From positions 310,001-374,000 of the forward strand of contig NZ_CP149934.1 in NCBI RefSeq assembly GCF_037949795.1: 64,000 nucleotides of DNA. Reading direction: 5' to 3'. Origin of the DNA: Thioclava sp. GXIMD2076. GTDB taxonomy: Bacteria > Pseudomonadota > Alphaproteobacteria > Rhodobacterales > Rhodobacteraceae. The notes beneath the pieces were generated by a model. It saw only the letters and a program-made list of their open reading frames with translations. It was not told where the DNA came from and ran no database searches. Shown piece after piece: positions 51,687 through 60,144 of the stretch. Made by a program: the position numbers and the translations under genes. Numbering within the stretch: the first letter of the stretch is position 1; each line of letters opens with the position of its first letter.

Positions 51687-52421
51687 CTGGCGTCCCTTGG
51701 GGTTGCTATCTTCAAAAGATCTTCTGTGCCGGAGCGCCCTTTTCCGCGATGGATGCTGGAGGGGCTGGCCGGTCCGGCTGGCGAGTTAATATGTGAAGAT
51801 TACCGTAAATATTACGGCTGACCATAGGGTATATCGCGGCGCGCGGTGCATTTTGCGGGAACGGGCCTGTTCCGGCACGATTCCCGAGAATATAATCCAT
51901 TATCACCAGTTATTTAACATATGATGCGTGAAATTTACGCAATTTATGTCTGGGAAATCCGTTTCCGGAATCGGTCCGCCCGGCGGATGCCGAGCCTTAC
52001 CCCGCTTCAGGACAATCGCTCCAAAATGCGGAAATATACTATGTTGTTTTTACTATATTTTTATTTCTGACTTCACCGCAAGCACCCTGAGTCGCCTCGG
52101 CTTTTCGTCCTGCTTCATCCCTACGCGCAAATACCCATAGCCGCAGCGCAGCAATAGTCACATTACGTGAGTTTTTATATGATAATTCATCTAAATATGC
52201 CAAAGATTCATTCTTTAGGTGAATTTTCATGCTTCTTATTTGACCAAACCGTGTTTCCGCATCCCCGCAGGCACGATGGAGGATGCACCTCATGCCGAGA
52301 TCACGGCATGAGTAGGGGGGTATTGACCCCTCTGGATCGGGTGGCAAGCGCCACAAAGACCCGCAACCGGATCATCGGACGATCCCGAGGCCCCCTATCC
52401 CTTCGAATCAAAAGGCCCGCC
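51687..52421. promoter_or_regulatory. 735-bp AT-rich divergent control region (iac / TRAP)
   Basis: No credible gene is present. The segment is strikingly AT-rich compared with the flanking operons. It contains two related dyads: CGTAAATATTACG (51804-51816, inside the perfect 6-3-6 repeat 51803-51817) and CGTGAAATTTACG (51927-51939, one mismatch). They lie about 120 and 240 bp before iacH and are candidate MarR- or GntR-type operators. A half-site ATTACGTGA occurs near 52161. Confidence 0.5.
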
Positions 52422-53465
52422 ATGTTTCTCCGCTTTCCGCCCTTCGTGACCGCAGCGCTCGGCGCTCTGATCCTGACCGCCAGCCTTCAGCCCGCCGCCG
52501 CCAAGGAGGCCAAACTGGACCTCCAATCGGCATGGACGCTGACCCTGCCCGCCTCCGGCCAGAACGCCCAGCACTTCACCGACGAGATCAACGCCATTTC
52601 CGGCGGTCAGGTCTCGGTCAAACTCTATGACGCGGGCAAGCTGGTCCCGCCGCTGCAGATTTTCGATGCCGTCCAGCAGGGTACGCTCGATATGGGATAT
52701 ACCTCGCCGCTCTATGTGGCGGGCCGCTTCCCTGCCGTGCAGCTGTTCGGCGGCGTGCCCTTCGGGCCGGATGCGCAGGATTATATCGGCTGGATCTACA
52801 ATGGCGGCGGGCTCGAAATCTGGCGCGAGATCTATGCCAAACAGGGCGTGGTCACCGTGCCTTGTGGTGTCATGGATGCCGAAGCCGGGGGCTGGTATAC
52901 CTTCCCGATCGAAAGCGTCGAAAGCCTGAAAGGCAAGAAAATCCGCTTCGCAGGTCTTGCAGGCGAAATCATGAAGAAGATGGGCGCTTCGGTTGTGCTG
53001 CTGGCGGGGGGCGATATCTATCCCAATCTCGAACGCCATGTGATCGATGGCACCGAATTCTCGATGCCCGCCATCGACGAGGCCATGGGCTTCGAGAAAG
53101 TCGCCAAATACTACTATCTGCCCGGCTGGCACCAGCCCGCCGCGATCAACGAGCTGATCATCAACAAGGCCAAATGGGACAGCATGGATGATGCCCAACG
53201 CGGGCTGATCGAGACCACCTGCCGCGAAACCAATATCTGGTCGCTGACCTCCACCGCGCAGGCCAATGCCGCAGCCGTCAAGAAATTCGAGGCCGCCGGC
53301 ACCGAGATCCGCACCTTCCCGCCGGAAGTTCTGGCCGCCTTCAAACAGGCGACAGACGAGGTGATGGCCGCGCAATCCGAACAGGATCCCGACTTCGAGC
53401 GCACATGGAACTCGCTGCAGGCCTATCGGGCCTCGGTGCAGGACTGGACCGAGCATAAGGAATAA
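52422..53465 (+). CDS. takP: TRAP transporter 2-keto-acid-type binding protein (TakP family)
   Basis: A 347-residue periplasmic binding protein. Signal peptide is about residues 1-27 (ending PAAAKE). GKLVPPLQIFDAVQQGTLDMGYTSPLYVAGRFPAVQLFGGVPFGPDAQDYIGWIYNGGGLEIWREIY, VPCGVMDAEAGGWY, IRFAGLAGEIMKKMGASVVLLAGGDIYPNLERHVIDGTEFSMP and YYYLPGWHQPA follow R. sphaeroides TakP segment by segment. TakP binds 2-keto monocarboxylates such as pyruvate with Na+. ATG 52422 with AAAAGG upstream is chosen; the longer frame is not protein-like. It is the first gene of a three-gene operon divergent from iac. Confidence 0.85.
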   Translation: MFLRFPPFVTAALGALILTASLQPAAAKEAKLDLQSAWTLTLPASGQNAQHFTDEINAISGGQVSVKLYDAGKLVPPLQIFDAVQQGTLDMGYTSPLYVAGRFPAVQLFGGVPFGPDAQDYIGWIYNGGGLEIWREIYAKQGVVTVPCGVMDAEAGGWYTFPIESVESLKGKKIRFAGLAGEIMKKMGASVVLLAGGDIYPNLERHVIDGTEFSMPAIDEAMGFEKVAKYYYLPGWHQPAAINELIINKAKWDSMDDAQRGLIETTCRETNIWSLTSTAQANAAAVKKFEAAGTEIRTFPPEVLAAFKQATDEVMAAQSEQDPDFERTWNSLQAYRASVQDWTEHKE

Positions 53466-53512
53466 GGCCGGAGGGCGGGGTCATACCCGCCCTTCCGTCT
53501 GAAAGGTGATCC

Positions 53513-54016
53513 ATGATCCAATTCATCGACCGTTTCTGCGCCACGATCGGCAAGATAGGCGCCTTCTTCCTGCCGCTCCTGATCGTGACGATCCTCGTCA
53601 ATGTCACCCTGCGTTATGTGTTTTCCATGGGCATGATCGAGCTCGAGGAATTGCAATGGCATCTCAATGCCGTAGCCGTCCTGCTGAGCCTCGCTTGGGC
53701 CTATCAATGCGAGGATCATGTGCGGGTGGACATGTTCCATGCCAAAATGTCGCCGCGCCGCCAGGCACTGGTGGAGGTGCTCGGGCTGATCTTCCTCTTC
53801 TTTCCCTTCATCGGGCTCGTCGCATGGAATGCGTGGACGATCTTCTCCTATTCATGGGCCCTGAAGGAAGGCTCGCCCATGCCTTCGGGTCTCCCTGCGC
53901 GCTATATCATCAAGGGGATCATGGGCTTCGGGCTGAGCCTGCTGCTTTTGCAAGGCATCGGGCTTTTCCTGAAAGCCGCCACACGGCTCTTCGGCCCTAA
54001 CCGGAGGGCCGCATGA
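53513..54016 (+). CDS. takQ: TRAP transporter small membrane subunit (TakQ/DctQ)
   Basis: A 167-residue protein with four membrane helices (FFLPLLIVTILVNVTLRYVFSMGMIELEELQWHLNAVAVLLSLAWAYQCEDHVRVDMFHAKM). ELEELQWHL and the His-Val-Arg-Val-Asp motif are typical of DctQ subunits. GAAAGGTGATCC precedes ATG 53513, and the stop overlaps the DctM start (ATGA). Confidence 0.9.
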   Translation: MIQFIDRFCATIGKIGAFFLPLLIVTILVNVTLRYVFSMGMIELEELQWHLNAVAVLLSLAWAYQCEDHVRVDMFHAKMSPRRQALVEVLGLIFLFFPFIGLVAWNAWTIFSYSWALKEGSPMPSGLPARYIIKGIMGFGLSLLLLQGIGLFLKAATRLFGPNRRAA

Positions 54017-55359
54017 TGGATGCGCTTTTCATCTTCGTCTTTTTCGCCACCTTCCTGTGTATCCTGTTCTCGGGCTTCCCCGTGGCCTTCGTGCTGGGGG
54101 GAGTGGGGGTGCTCTTTGCGGCCCTCGGCACGGTGATCGCCCCGCTCGACATCGCCGATGTGGCCGAGTTGCGGATGATCGGCTTTGTGGCCAACCGCGT
54201 CTTCGATACGGTCTCGAGCTATTCCCTGATCCCGATGTCGATGTTCATCTTCATGGGCTTCATGCTGGACCGTTCGGGCATTGCCGAGCGGCTCCTCAAG
54301 TCGATGCGGGCGGCTTTGGGTCCGGCACCGGGCGGACTGGCGATTGCCGTTGTGGTGATCGGGGTGGTGCTCGCGGCCTCGACCGGCATCATCGGTGCCT
54401 CCGTGGTTTTGCTCGCCACGATCGCCGTTCCCACCATGTTCGAGGCGGGCTATTCCCGCCGCGTGAGCCTCGGCACGGTAGGGGCAACAGGATGCCTTGG
54501 CATCCTGATCCCGCCCTCGATCATGCTGGTGGTGATGGGCGACCAGCTCCGCATTCCGGTGGGGGATCTCTTTATGGGGGCAATCCTTCCGGGAGCAGCT
54601 CTGGCACTGGCTTTCGTGCTCTTTATCGTGGTTACCGCCCTTCTGGTGCCCGGGACCATGCCCAGATACCAGCGCAGCGGTGCCGCCTTGCCCGTCACGG
54701 TGCTTCTGCGCGAATTTGCGGGCGCCCTGCTCGCCCCTCTGGCACTGGTGCTCGCGGTACTGGGCTCGATCATCGCGGGCATCGCCTCGCCTACCGAGGC
54801 CTCGGGGATCGGCGCAGCAGGCGCGACACTGCTGGCCGCGATGAACCGCAAGCTCGGCTGGCAGGACTTCCGCGAGGTCTGCTACCAGAGTGCCCGCACC
54901 ACCGCCTTCCTCTATATGCTGATCTTCGGGGCGGCCTGTTTCTCGGTCGTGTTGCGCGGCTATGGCGGGGATGATGTGGTGGCAGAGGCGCTGCAGGCGC
55001 TGCCGCTCGGCCCGCACGGGATGCTGGCCTTCGTCATCTTTGTGGTCTTCCTATTGGGGTTCTTCCTCGACTGGATGGAGATCGTGCTGATCGTGGCCCC
55101 GTTGGTGATGCCAGTGTTGACCGGTTTCGGCTATGATCCGGTCTGGCTCGCGATCCTTCTGGCACTGGTGCTGCAGACCTCGTTCCTGACGCCTCCCGTG
55201 GGCATGGCGCTATTCTATCTACGCTCGGCCGTGCCGGGGGCAACCATCGGCGAGATCTATCGCGGGGTCATTCCCTTCGTGCTGTTACAGTTGGCGACAC
55301 TGGCGATTGTGGCCGCCTTCCCCTCATTGGTGCTTTGGTTGCCATCACTCCAGAACTAG
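54013..55359 (+). CDS. takM: TRAP transporter large membrane subunit (TakM/DctM)
   Basis: A 448-residue DctM permease with about twelve membrane segments (VFFATFLCILFSGFPVAFVLGGVGVLFAALG; GVVLAASTGIIGASVVLLATIAVPTMFEAGYSRRVSLGTVGATGCLGILIPPSIMLVVMGDQ; GIASPTEASGIGAAGATLLAAM). It is translationally coupled to takQ. Variation from the DctM at 41553-42833, including a longer central insertion, shows that the two TRAP systems are not recent duplicates. Confidence 0.92.
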   Translation: MMDALFIFVFFATFLCILFSGFPVAFVLGGVGVLFAALGTVIAPLDIADVAELRMIGFVANRVFDTVSSYSLIPMSMFIFMGFMLDRSGIAERLLKSMRAALGPAPGGLAIAVVVIGVVLAASTGIIGASVVLLATIAVPTMFEAGYSRRVSLGTVGATGCLGILIPPSIMLVVMGDQLRIPVGDLFMGAILPGAALALAFVLFIVVTALLVPGTMPRYQRSGAALPVTVLLREFAGALLAPLALVLAVLGSIIAGIASPTEASGIGAAGATLLAAMNRKLGWQDFREVCYQSARTTAFLYMLIFGAACFSVVLRGYGGDDVVAEALQALPLGPHGMLAFVIFVVFLLGFFLDWMEIVLIVAPLVMPVLTGFGYDPVWLAILLALVLQTSFLTPPVGMALFYLRSAVPGATIGEIYRGVIPFVLLQLATLAIVAAFPSLVLWLPSLQN

Positions 55360-55385
55360 CACCAGTTATATGTGAACGATTTTCG

Positions 55386-55413
55386 AGCATGCTTATTTGA
55401 CTATAAGCGTGCT
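55386..55413 (+). terminator. Hairpin terminator after the TRAP operon
   Basis: AGCATGCTTA (55386-55395) pairs with TAAGCGTGCT (55404-55413), one G-U pair, 8-nt loop, followed by TTCATT. It begins 27 bp past the takM stop. Confidence 0.55.
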
Positions 55414-55994
55414 TTCATTACATCAGAGAATGCGCATCCATTAACTCCGAACCGTATATTTCGGTTACCTCCTTATAGAGCGCCACCCCATAGCTTACTG
55501 ACATCAGGTCATATTCTTGACTGTTCACATTTAAACAATCCACGAGGCTGAAATGTGCATATTCTCTCCGCCAAGGCATCAAATTATAACATTTTCCCCA
55601 TTATCTTCTTGTTCTTATTAAAGTATTTAATGAACCCCGCTTCCAGTAAGCTCTCTAGCCGCTAGTTTGCGCATACATCACGATACGGTGACTTCGACGT
55701 TGGCAATATTGCGTCAAATTGAAACATTCTGAATGAAGCAAACTGTGACGTGTGAGGCAGAAAAGGGATTCTTTTCCCGTCATCCGCGTCGCGCTTAAAT
55801 GGTTCAATTTCAAACTATCTGTGCCAGTGAGGACGGTCTCAGATGGTGCGACAGTCGGATCCCCGGTCCAACGTTCCGATGCCAAGGCGCAGGCGGCCCG
55901 TGCTCTACTGTCTCCCAAAAGCGATCCGTTGCTTGGCGAAAAGGCTCCCCCGACTTCGTCCGGCGCGGTCCCCCCGATACAAAAGAGAAAAATC
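55414..55994 (+). promoter_or_regulatory. AT-rich leader/promoter region of the gluconate dehydrogenase operon
   Basis: About 580 bp with no credible gene; frames at 55655-56062 (minus) and 55799-56215 (plus) are shadows. Much of it is AT-rich. A short dyad AACCG/CGGTT is at 55450-55466. The region presumably holds the promoter for the dehydrogenase genes starting at 55995, but no -35/-10 pair is clear. Confidence 0.4.
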
Positions 55995-56738
55995 ATGACA
56001 CAGACTTCAGGCCCGCATGTCGGGCGGCGCGGGTTCATGCTGGGCACAGCAGCCATCGCCACAGCCGCGGCACTGGGCTATCCGTTCGAGAGCGTCAGCG
56101 CGGCCACCGTACTCGATCAGGCAGCTCCGGATCTCGCCACCTATCAGCCCACCTTCTTCACCAAGGACGAATTCGCGCTCCTTTGCGCCATGGTCGACCG
56201 CCTGATCCCGGGTGACGGCGATGGCGAGAAAATCGGCCCCGGCGCCCTCGAGGCCAATGTTCCCGTCTTCCTCGATATGCAGGTCGGTGGCGATTACGGT
56301 CAGGACTGGTATCTCAAGGGTCCTTTCCCCAAGAACCCCGATCCGCTGATGGGCTACCAGATGCCCTATATGCCCGCCGAGATCTACCGCAAGGGGCTCG
56401 CGATGGCCGCCAAGGCCGCACAGGACGCGCATGGCAAGGCCTTTGCCGAGCTGACCGCAGACGAGCAGGACACCTTCCTGACCGATCTGCAGAAGGACAA
56501 GATCGATTTCCTCGCACAGGGCGAGGATTACCTGACCGCTGGCAATTTCTTCAGCCAGCTGCTTTCCGATACCCGTAACGGCTATCTCGCCGATCCGATG
56601 TATGGCGGCAACAAGGGTATGGGGGCATGGATCATGATCGGCTACCCGGGCGCCCGCGCCAGCTTCCGCGAATGGGTCACCCAGCACAATGTCAAATACC
56701 CGCTGGGCCCTGTCAGCGTCAAAGGCATGCGCGCGTAA
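55995..56738 (+). CDS. Gluconate 2-dehydrogenase-type gamma (small, Tat-exported) subunit
   Basis: A 247-residue small subunit of the three-subunit membrane FAD dehydrogenases (gluconate 2-dehydrogenase, fructose dehydrogenase, FAD-glucose dehydrogenase). The N-terminus VGRRGFMLGTAAIATAAALG is a twin-Arg signal that exports the folded gamma-alpha complex, since the alpha subunit has no signal of its own. FFTKDEFALLCAMVDRLIPGDGDGEKIGPGALEANVPVFLDMQVGGDYG is the family core. AAGAGA precedes ATG 55995; the frame extends upstream to 55752 as shadow. Confidence 0.9.
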   Translation: MTQTSGPHVGRRGFMLGTAAIATAAALGYPFESVSAATVLDQAAPDLATYQPTFFTKDEFALLCAMVDRLIPGDGDGEKIGPGALEANVPVFLDMQVGGDYGQDWYLKGPFPKNPDPLMGYQMPYMPAEIYRKGLAMAAKAAQDAHGKAFAELTADEQDTFLTDLQKDKIDFLAQGEDYLTAGNFFSQLLSDTRNGYLADPMYGGNKGMGAWIMIGYPGARASFREWVTQHNVKYPLGPVSVKGMRA

Positions 56739-56767
56739 ACCGCGACAACGGAAAGAAGGAGATAGCA

Positions 56768-58540
56768 ATGGCTATTGTGAATGATGAAGTGGATGCCGTT
56801 GTCGTGGGTCTGGGCTGGAGCGGCTCGATCATGGCGATGGAACTGGCCCGTGCAGGCCTGAAAGTGCGCGCGCTCGAGCGGGGCGAGGACCAGTCGAGCG
56901 AGGACTTCGCCTATCCCAAACCCGCCGACCAATATGGCTACGACAAGCAGTATAAAATCTTTGCCAAACCGAAATCGGCAGCGGTCACGGTACGTCACAC
57001 CACTGATGACAATGCACTTCCGACCCGCCAATGGGGGTCATTCTGCCCTGGCAATGGCGTAGGTGGGGCCGGTCTGCACTGGACGGCAGTGATGCTGCGT
57101 CCGACGCCCACAGACCTGAAACTGAAGACCTATGCCGATGAAACCTACGCGCCCGGCCAGCTGCAGGAAGACATGCAGGTGCAGGATTTCCCCGTGACCT
57201 GGGACGAGATGGAGAAGCATTTCGACTTCTTCGAGAAAGTCTGCGGCCAGTCCGGCACCACCGGCAACCTCAATGGCGAGATCCAGCCGGGCGGCGACCC
57301 CTTCGAGGGCCCGCGCTCGAACCCCTATCCGCTGCCGGCACTGGAAGACACGCTGAACTGCTCGATGTTCCGCGAACAGGCCACGAAGATGGGCTACCAC
57401 CCCTTCTCGAACCCCTCGGCAAACGTATCGCAAGCCTGGACCAACCCCTATGGCCAGAACATCGCGCCATGCAACTATTGCGGGTTCTGCTCGAAATACC
57501 CCTGCCTGAACTATTCGAAAGCCTCGCCGCAGACGACCATTCTGGATGCGCTGAAGCTGCACAAAAACTTCGACTACAAGACCAATGCCGAAGTGGTCCG
57601 CGTCGATCTGCATGACGACAAAAAGACCGCCAAGGGCGTGACCTATGTCAACGAGAATGGCGAGGAGGTCTTCCAGCCTGCCAAGATGGTCTTCCTGTGC
57701 TCGTTCCAGTTCCAGAACGTGCGCCTGATGCTGCTGTCGGGTATCGGCCAGCCCTATAACCCGATGACGGGCGAGGGCGTCGTGGGCCGGAACTATGCCT
57801 TCCTGTCGAATGGCGGCGTGACCATGTTCTTCAAGGACAAGGAGTTCAACCCCTTCGCGACCGCCGGCGCGACCGGTGTGATGTTCAACGATGTCTCGCC
57901 GCGTCCGGGCTTCGAGGATGGCGTGAAATACGGCTTCCTGGGCGGCGCGAAGATCCACTCCTCGCAATCGAACGGCAACCCGATCGGCACCGCCCTTCCC
58001 AAGGACGTGCCCGGCTGGGGCATGGGCTGGAAACAGGGTATGCGCGACTGGTATGGCCATTCGATGAAGATCTCGATCACCACGACCTGCATGTCCTATC
58101 GCGGCAACTACATGGATCTGGATCCGACCTATACCGACCATCTGGGCAATCCGATGGCGCGGATCACCTTCGACTGGAAAGAGAACGAGCTGAAGCTGCA
58201 GCAGTATCTCAAGGAGCTATGCAACAATATCGCCCGCGAAATGGGCCCCGATATCAGCCATGACAGCTTCCTCAAGCCCGACAGCCATTACGACATGCGC
58301 CCCTATGTCTCGACCCATAATGTGGGCGGTGCGGTGATGGGCGATGATCCCAAGACCTCGGCGCTCAACAAGTATCTGCAAAGCTGGGATGTGCATAACG
58401 TCTTCGTGCCGGGCGGCAATGCCTTCCCGCAGAACTTCCAGGCAAACCCGACCGATATGATCGGCGCGCTGACCTACCACGCGGCCGAAACCATCGTAAA
58501 GGACTACATCAAGAACCCCGGCCCGCTGGTCCAGGCATAA
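56768..58540 (+). CDS. Gluconate 2-dehydrogenase-type FAD (alpha) subunit, GMC family
   Basis: A 590-residue GMC oxidoreductase that oxidises a sugar or sugar acid in the periplasm. The N-terminal FAD motif is VVVGLGWSGSIMAMELARAGLKVRALERGE. FCPGNGVGGAGLHWTAVMLRP and the C-terminal STHNVGGAVMGDDPKTS...NVFVPGGNAFPQNFQANPTDMIGALTYHAAE carry the active-site region. Cys235, Cys238, Cys241 and Cys246 (CNYCGFCSKYPC) match the Fe-S cluster ligands known in the fructose/glucose dehydrogenase relatives. GAAGGAG precedes ATG 56768. Gluconate versus another sugar cannot be decided by eye. Confidence 0.92.
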   Translation: MAIVNDEVDAVVVGLGWSGSIMAMELARAGLKVRALERGEDQSSEDFAYPKPADQYGYDKQYKIFAKPKSAAVTVRHTTDDNALPTRQWGSFCPGNGVGGAGLHWTAVMLRPTPTDLKLKTYADETYAPGQLQEDMQVQDFPVTWDEMEKHFDFFEKVCGQSGTTGNLNGEIQPGGDPFEGPRSNPYPLPALEDTLNCSMFREQATKMGYHPFSNPSANVSQAWTNPYGQNIAPCNYCGFCSKYPCLNYSKASPQTTILDALKLHKNFDYKTNAEVVRVDLHDDKKTAKGVTYVNENGEEVFQPAKMVFLCSFQFQNVRLMLLSGIGQPYNPMTGEGVVGRNYAFLSNGGVTMFFKDKEFNPFATAGATGVMFNDVSPRPGFEDGVKYGFLGGAKIHSSQSNGNPIGTALPKDVPGWGMGWKQGMRDWYGHSMKISITTTCMSYRGNYMDLDPTYTDHLGNPMARITFDWKENELKLQQYLKELCNNIAREMGPDISHDSFLKPDSHYDMRPYVSTHNVGGAVMGDDPKTSALNKYLQSWDVHNVFVPGGNAFPQNFQANPTDMIGALTYHAAETIVKDYIKNPGPLVQA

Positions 58541-58552
58541 GGAGCGTTGGAT

Positions 58553-59818
58553 ATGAAACTCGTAATGATGTCCGCTGCCCTATCGCTGGGCGCAGGGATG
58601 GCCATGGCGCAGGATGCCGATCTGGTCAAACAGGGCGCCTATGTCGCGCGGCTGGGCGATTGCATGGCCTGCCATACCGCACCGGGCGGCGCGCCCTATG
58701 CCGGTGGCCTGCCGATCAAGAGCGATCTGGGCACGATCTACGCCACTAATATCACCCCCGACAAAGAGGCCGGTATCGGCAGCTATTCGGAGGAGGATTT
58801 CGCCAAGGCCGTCCGCAAAGGTGTCACCCCCGACGGGACGCATCTCTATCCGGCGATGCCCTACCCCTCCTATGCCAAGATGACGGATGCCGATATCAAG
58901 GCGCTCTACGCCTATATCATGCAGGATGTAGAACCGGTGGCCGAGAAAGCCCCGGAAACGCATCTGGGCTTCCCGTTCAACCAGCGTTGGGGAATGGCCC
59001 TGTGGAACCTCGCCTTCAGCGAAAGCGTGGGCTTCACACCCGATCCCAAGCTCTCGGATGCCGAGAACCGCGGGAAATATATTGTCGAAGGTGCAGGCCA
59101 CTGCGGCAGCTGCCATACCCCGCGCGGGATCGGCATGCAGGAGAAAGCCTATGATAACGGCAGCGACGACTATCTCGCTGGCGGCGATCTGAACGGCTGG
59201 AGCGTGCCCTCGCTGCGCGCCGACGCAGACAGTGGCATGGGTGTCGCAGGCTGGACCGATCAGGAGATCGTCGACTATCTGGCCATGGGTCGCAATGACA
59301 AGGCGGCGGTGGGCGGCGAGATGACCTCGGTCATCGAGCACAGCACGAGCCACATGACCGATGACGATCTGGCTTCGGTCGCGGCCTATCTCAAGACCAT
59401 GGCGCCCTCGGGTGATCTGGTCTCGTTGAAGCCTGCAGCCGATGCCCAAGCCACGATCGACACCCTGACGGCGGCCAAGGATCTGACCAATGGCGAGCGC
59501 GTCTATATCGACAATTGCGGTGCGTGCCACTTCGTCACCGGCAAGGGCGGCAAGGACATCTTCCCCGAGCTGGATGGCGCGAGCATCGTCAACGCGCCGA
59601 GCGCGACAGGTCTTGTGCATACCATCCTCGCCGGCGCTAAAACGCCCTCGGTCGAGAAGGCGCCTTCGGTCAATCTGATGCCGGGCTTTGCCAGCCGTCT
59701 GAGCGATCAGGATGTTGCGGATCTCGCAACCTTCCTGCGCGGCGCATGGACGAACAATGCCGGCAAGGTCAGCACGTCGGATGTGGCGTCGGTCCGCGCG
59801 ACCCTGGCCCAGGACTGA
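58553..59818 (+). CDS. Triheme cytochrome c subunit of the FAD dehydrogenase
   Basis: A 421-residue periplasmic cytochrome c. Signal peptide residues 1-19 (ending AMAQ). Three CxxCH haem sites are at 37-41 (CMACH), 184-188 (CGSCH) and 322-326 (CGACH), matching the usual triheme gluconate/alcohol dehydrogenase cytochrome subunit. Axial Met candidates follow each site. It passes electrons from the FAD subunit to the quinone pool or terminal oxidases. ATG 58553 is eight bases after GGAG; an in-frame TTG at 58547 is less likely. No C-terminal membrane helix is evident. Confidence 0.93.
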   Translation: MKLVMMSAALSLGAGMAMAQDADLVKQGAYVARLGDCMACHTAPGGAPYAGGLPIKSDLGTIYATNITPDKEAGIGSYSEEDFAKAVRKGVTPDGTHLYPAMPYPSYAKMTDADIKALYAYIMQDVEPVAEKAPETHLGFPFNQRWGMALWNLAFSESVGFTPDPKLSDAENRGKYIVEGAGHCGSCHTPRGIGMQEKAYDNGSDDYLAGGDLNGWSVPSLRADADSGMGVAGWTDQEIVDYLAMGRNDKAAVGGEMTSVIEHSTSHMTDDDLASVAAYLKTMAPSGDLVSLKPAADAQATIDTLTAAKDLTNGERVYIDNCGACHFVTGKGGKDIFPELDGASIVNAPSATGLVHTILAGAKTPSVEKAPSVNLMPGFASRLSDQDVADLATFLRGAWTNNAGKVSTSDVASVRATLAQD

Positions 59819-59849
59819 TCCGGTCCGCCAAAGACGGGTTATCCCTGAC

Positions 59850-59872
59850 GGGGCGCATCCATGATGCGCCCC
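59850..59872 (+). terminator. Hairpin terminator after the dehydrogenase operon
   Basis: Perfect 10-bp stem GGGGCGCATC/GATGCGCCCC with a 3-nt CAT loop, followed by GTTTCAGTT. It lies 31 bp past the cytochrome stop. Confidence 0.7.
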
Positions 59873-60144
59873 GTTTCAGTTGATAAGCAGGGTGGAATAT
59901 AAGGATAGATAGATTCACTTTCGATTAAAGGTGAATCCAATCGCCATATTCTTGCCAGCTTTTTGGCAAGGCCGTTCCTTGCGGCTCGGGCAGTTTGCAT
60001 CTGTCCTCCTCGCAGCGAAGACGCCCCGGGCGCCGCGCGAGCGCGTGCAAAATGCGCGCAATTCTGGCGGTGAATCCGCGTCCCTTTCGGCCAGTACAGG
60101 TATTTCCGGCGTTGTTACGGCCGTTATCCTGAAGGATTGCGTTT
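59873..60144 (+). promoter_or_regulatory. Upstream region of the RTX protease gene with a dyad
   Basis: No credible gene. GATTCAC (59912-59918) and GTGAATC (59931-59937) form a perfect 7-bp inverted repeat with a 12-bp spacer whose ends also match (TTT/AAA), a candidate operator. TTGCCA/TGGCAA at 59952-59969 is a second small dyad. GAAGGA at 60130-60135 is the ribosome site for the protease. Confidence 0.45.

Noticed and set aside
52039..52356. 105-residue minus-strand frame in the iac/TRAP spacer
   Set aside because: Lies in AT-rich regulatory DNA, with no ribosome site, homology or conserved neighbour.
55655..56062. 135-residue minus-strand frame overlapping the gamma-subunit start
   Set aside because: Overlaps the Tat signal region of a clear gene and shows no coherent protein features.
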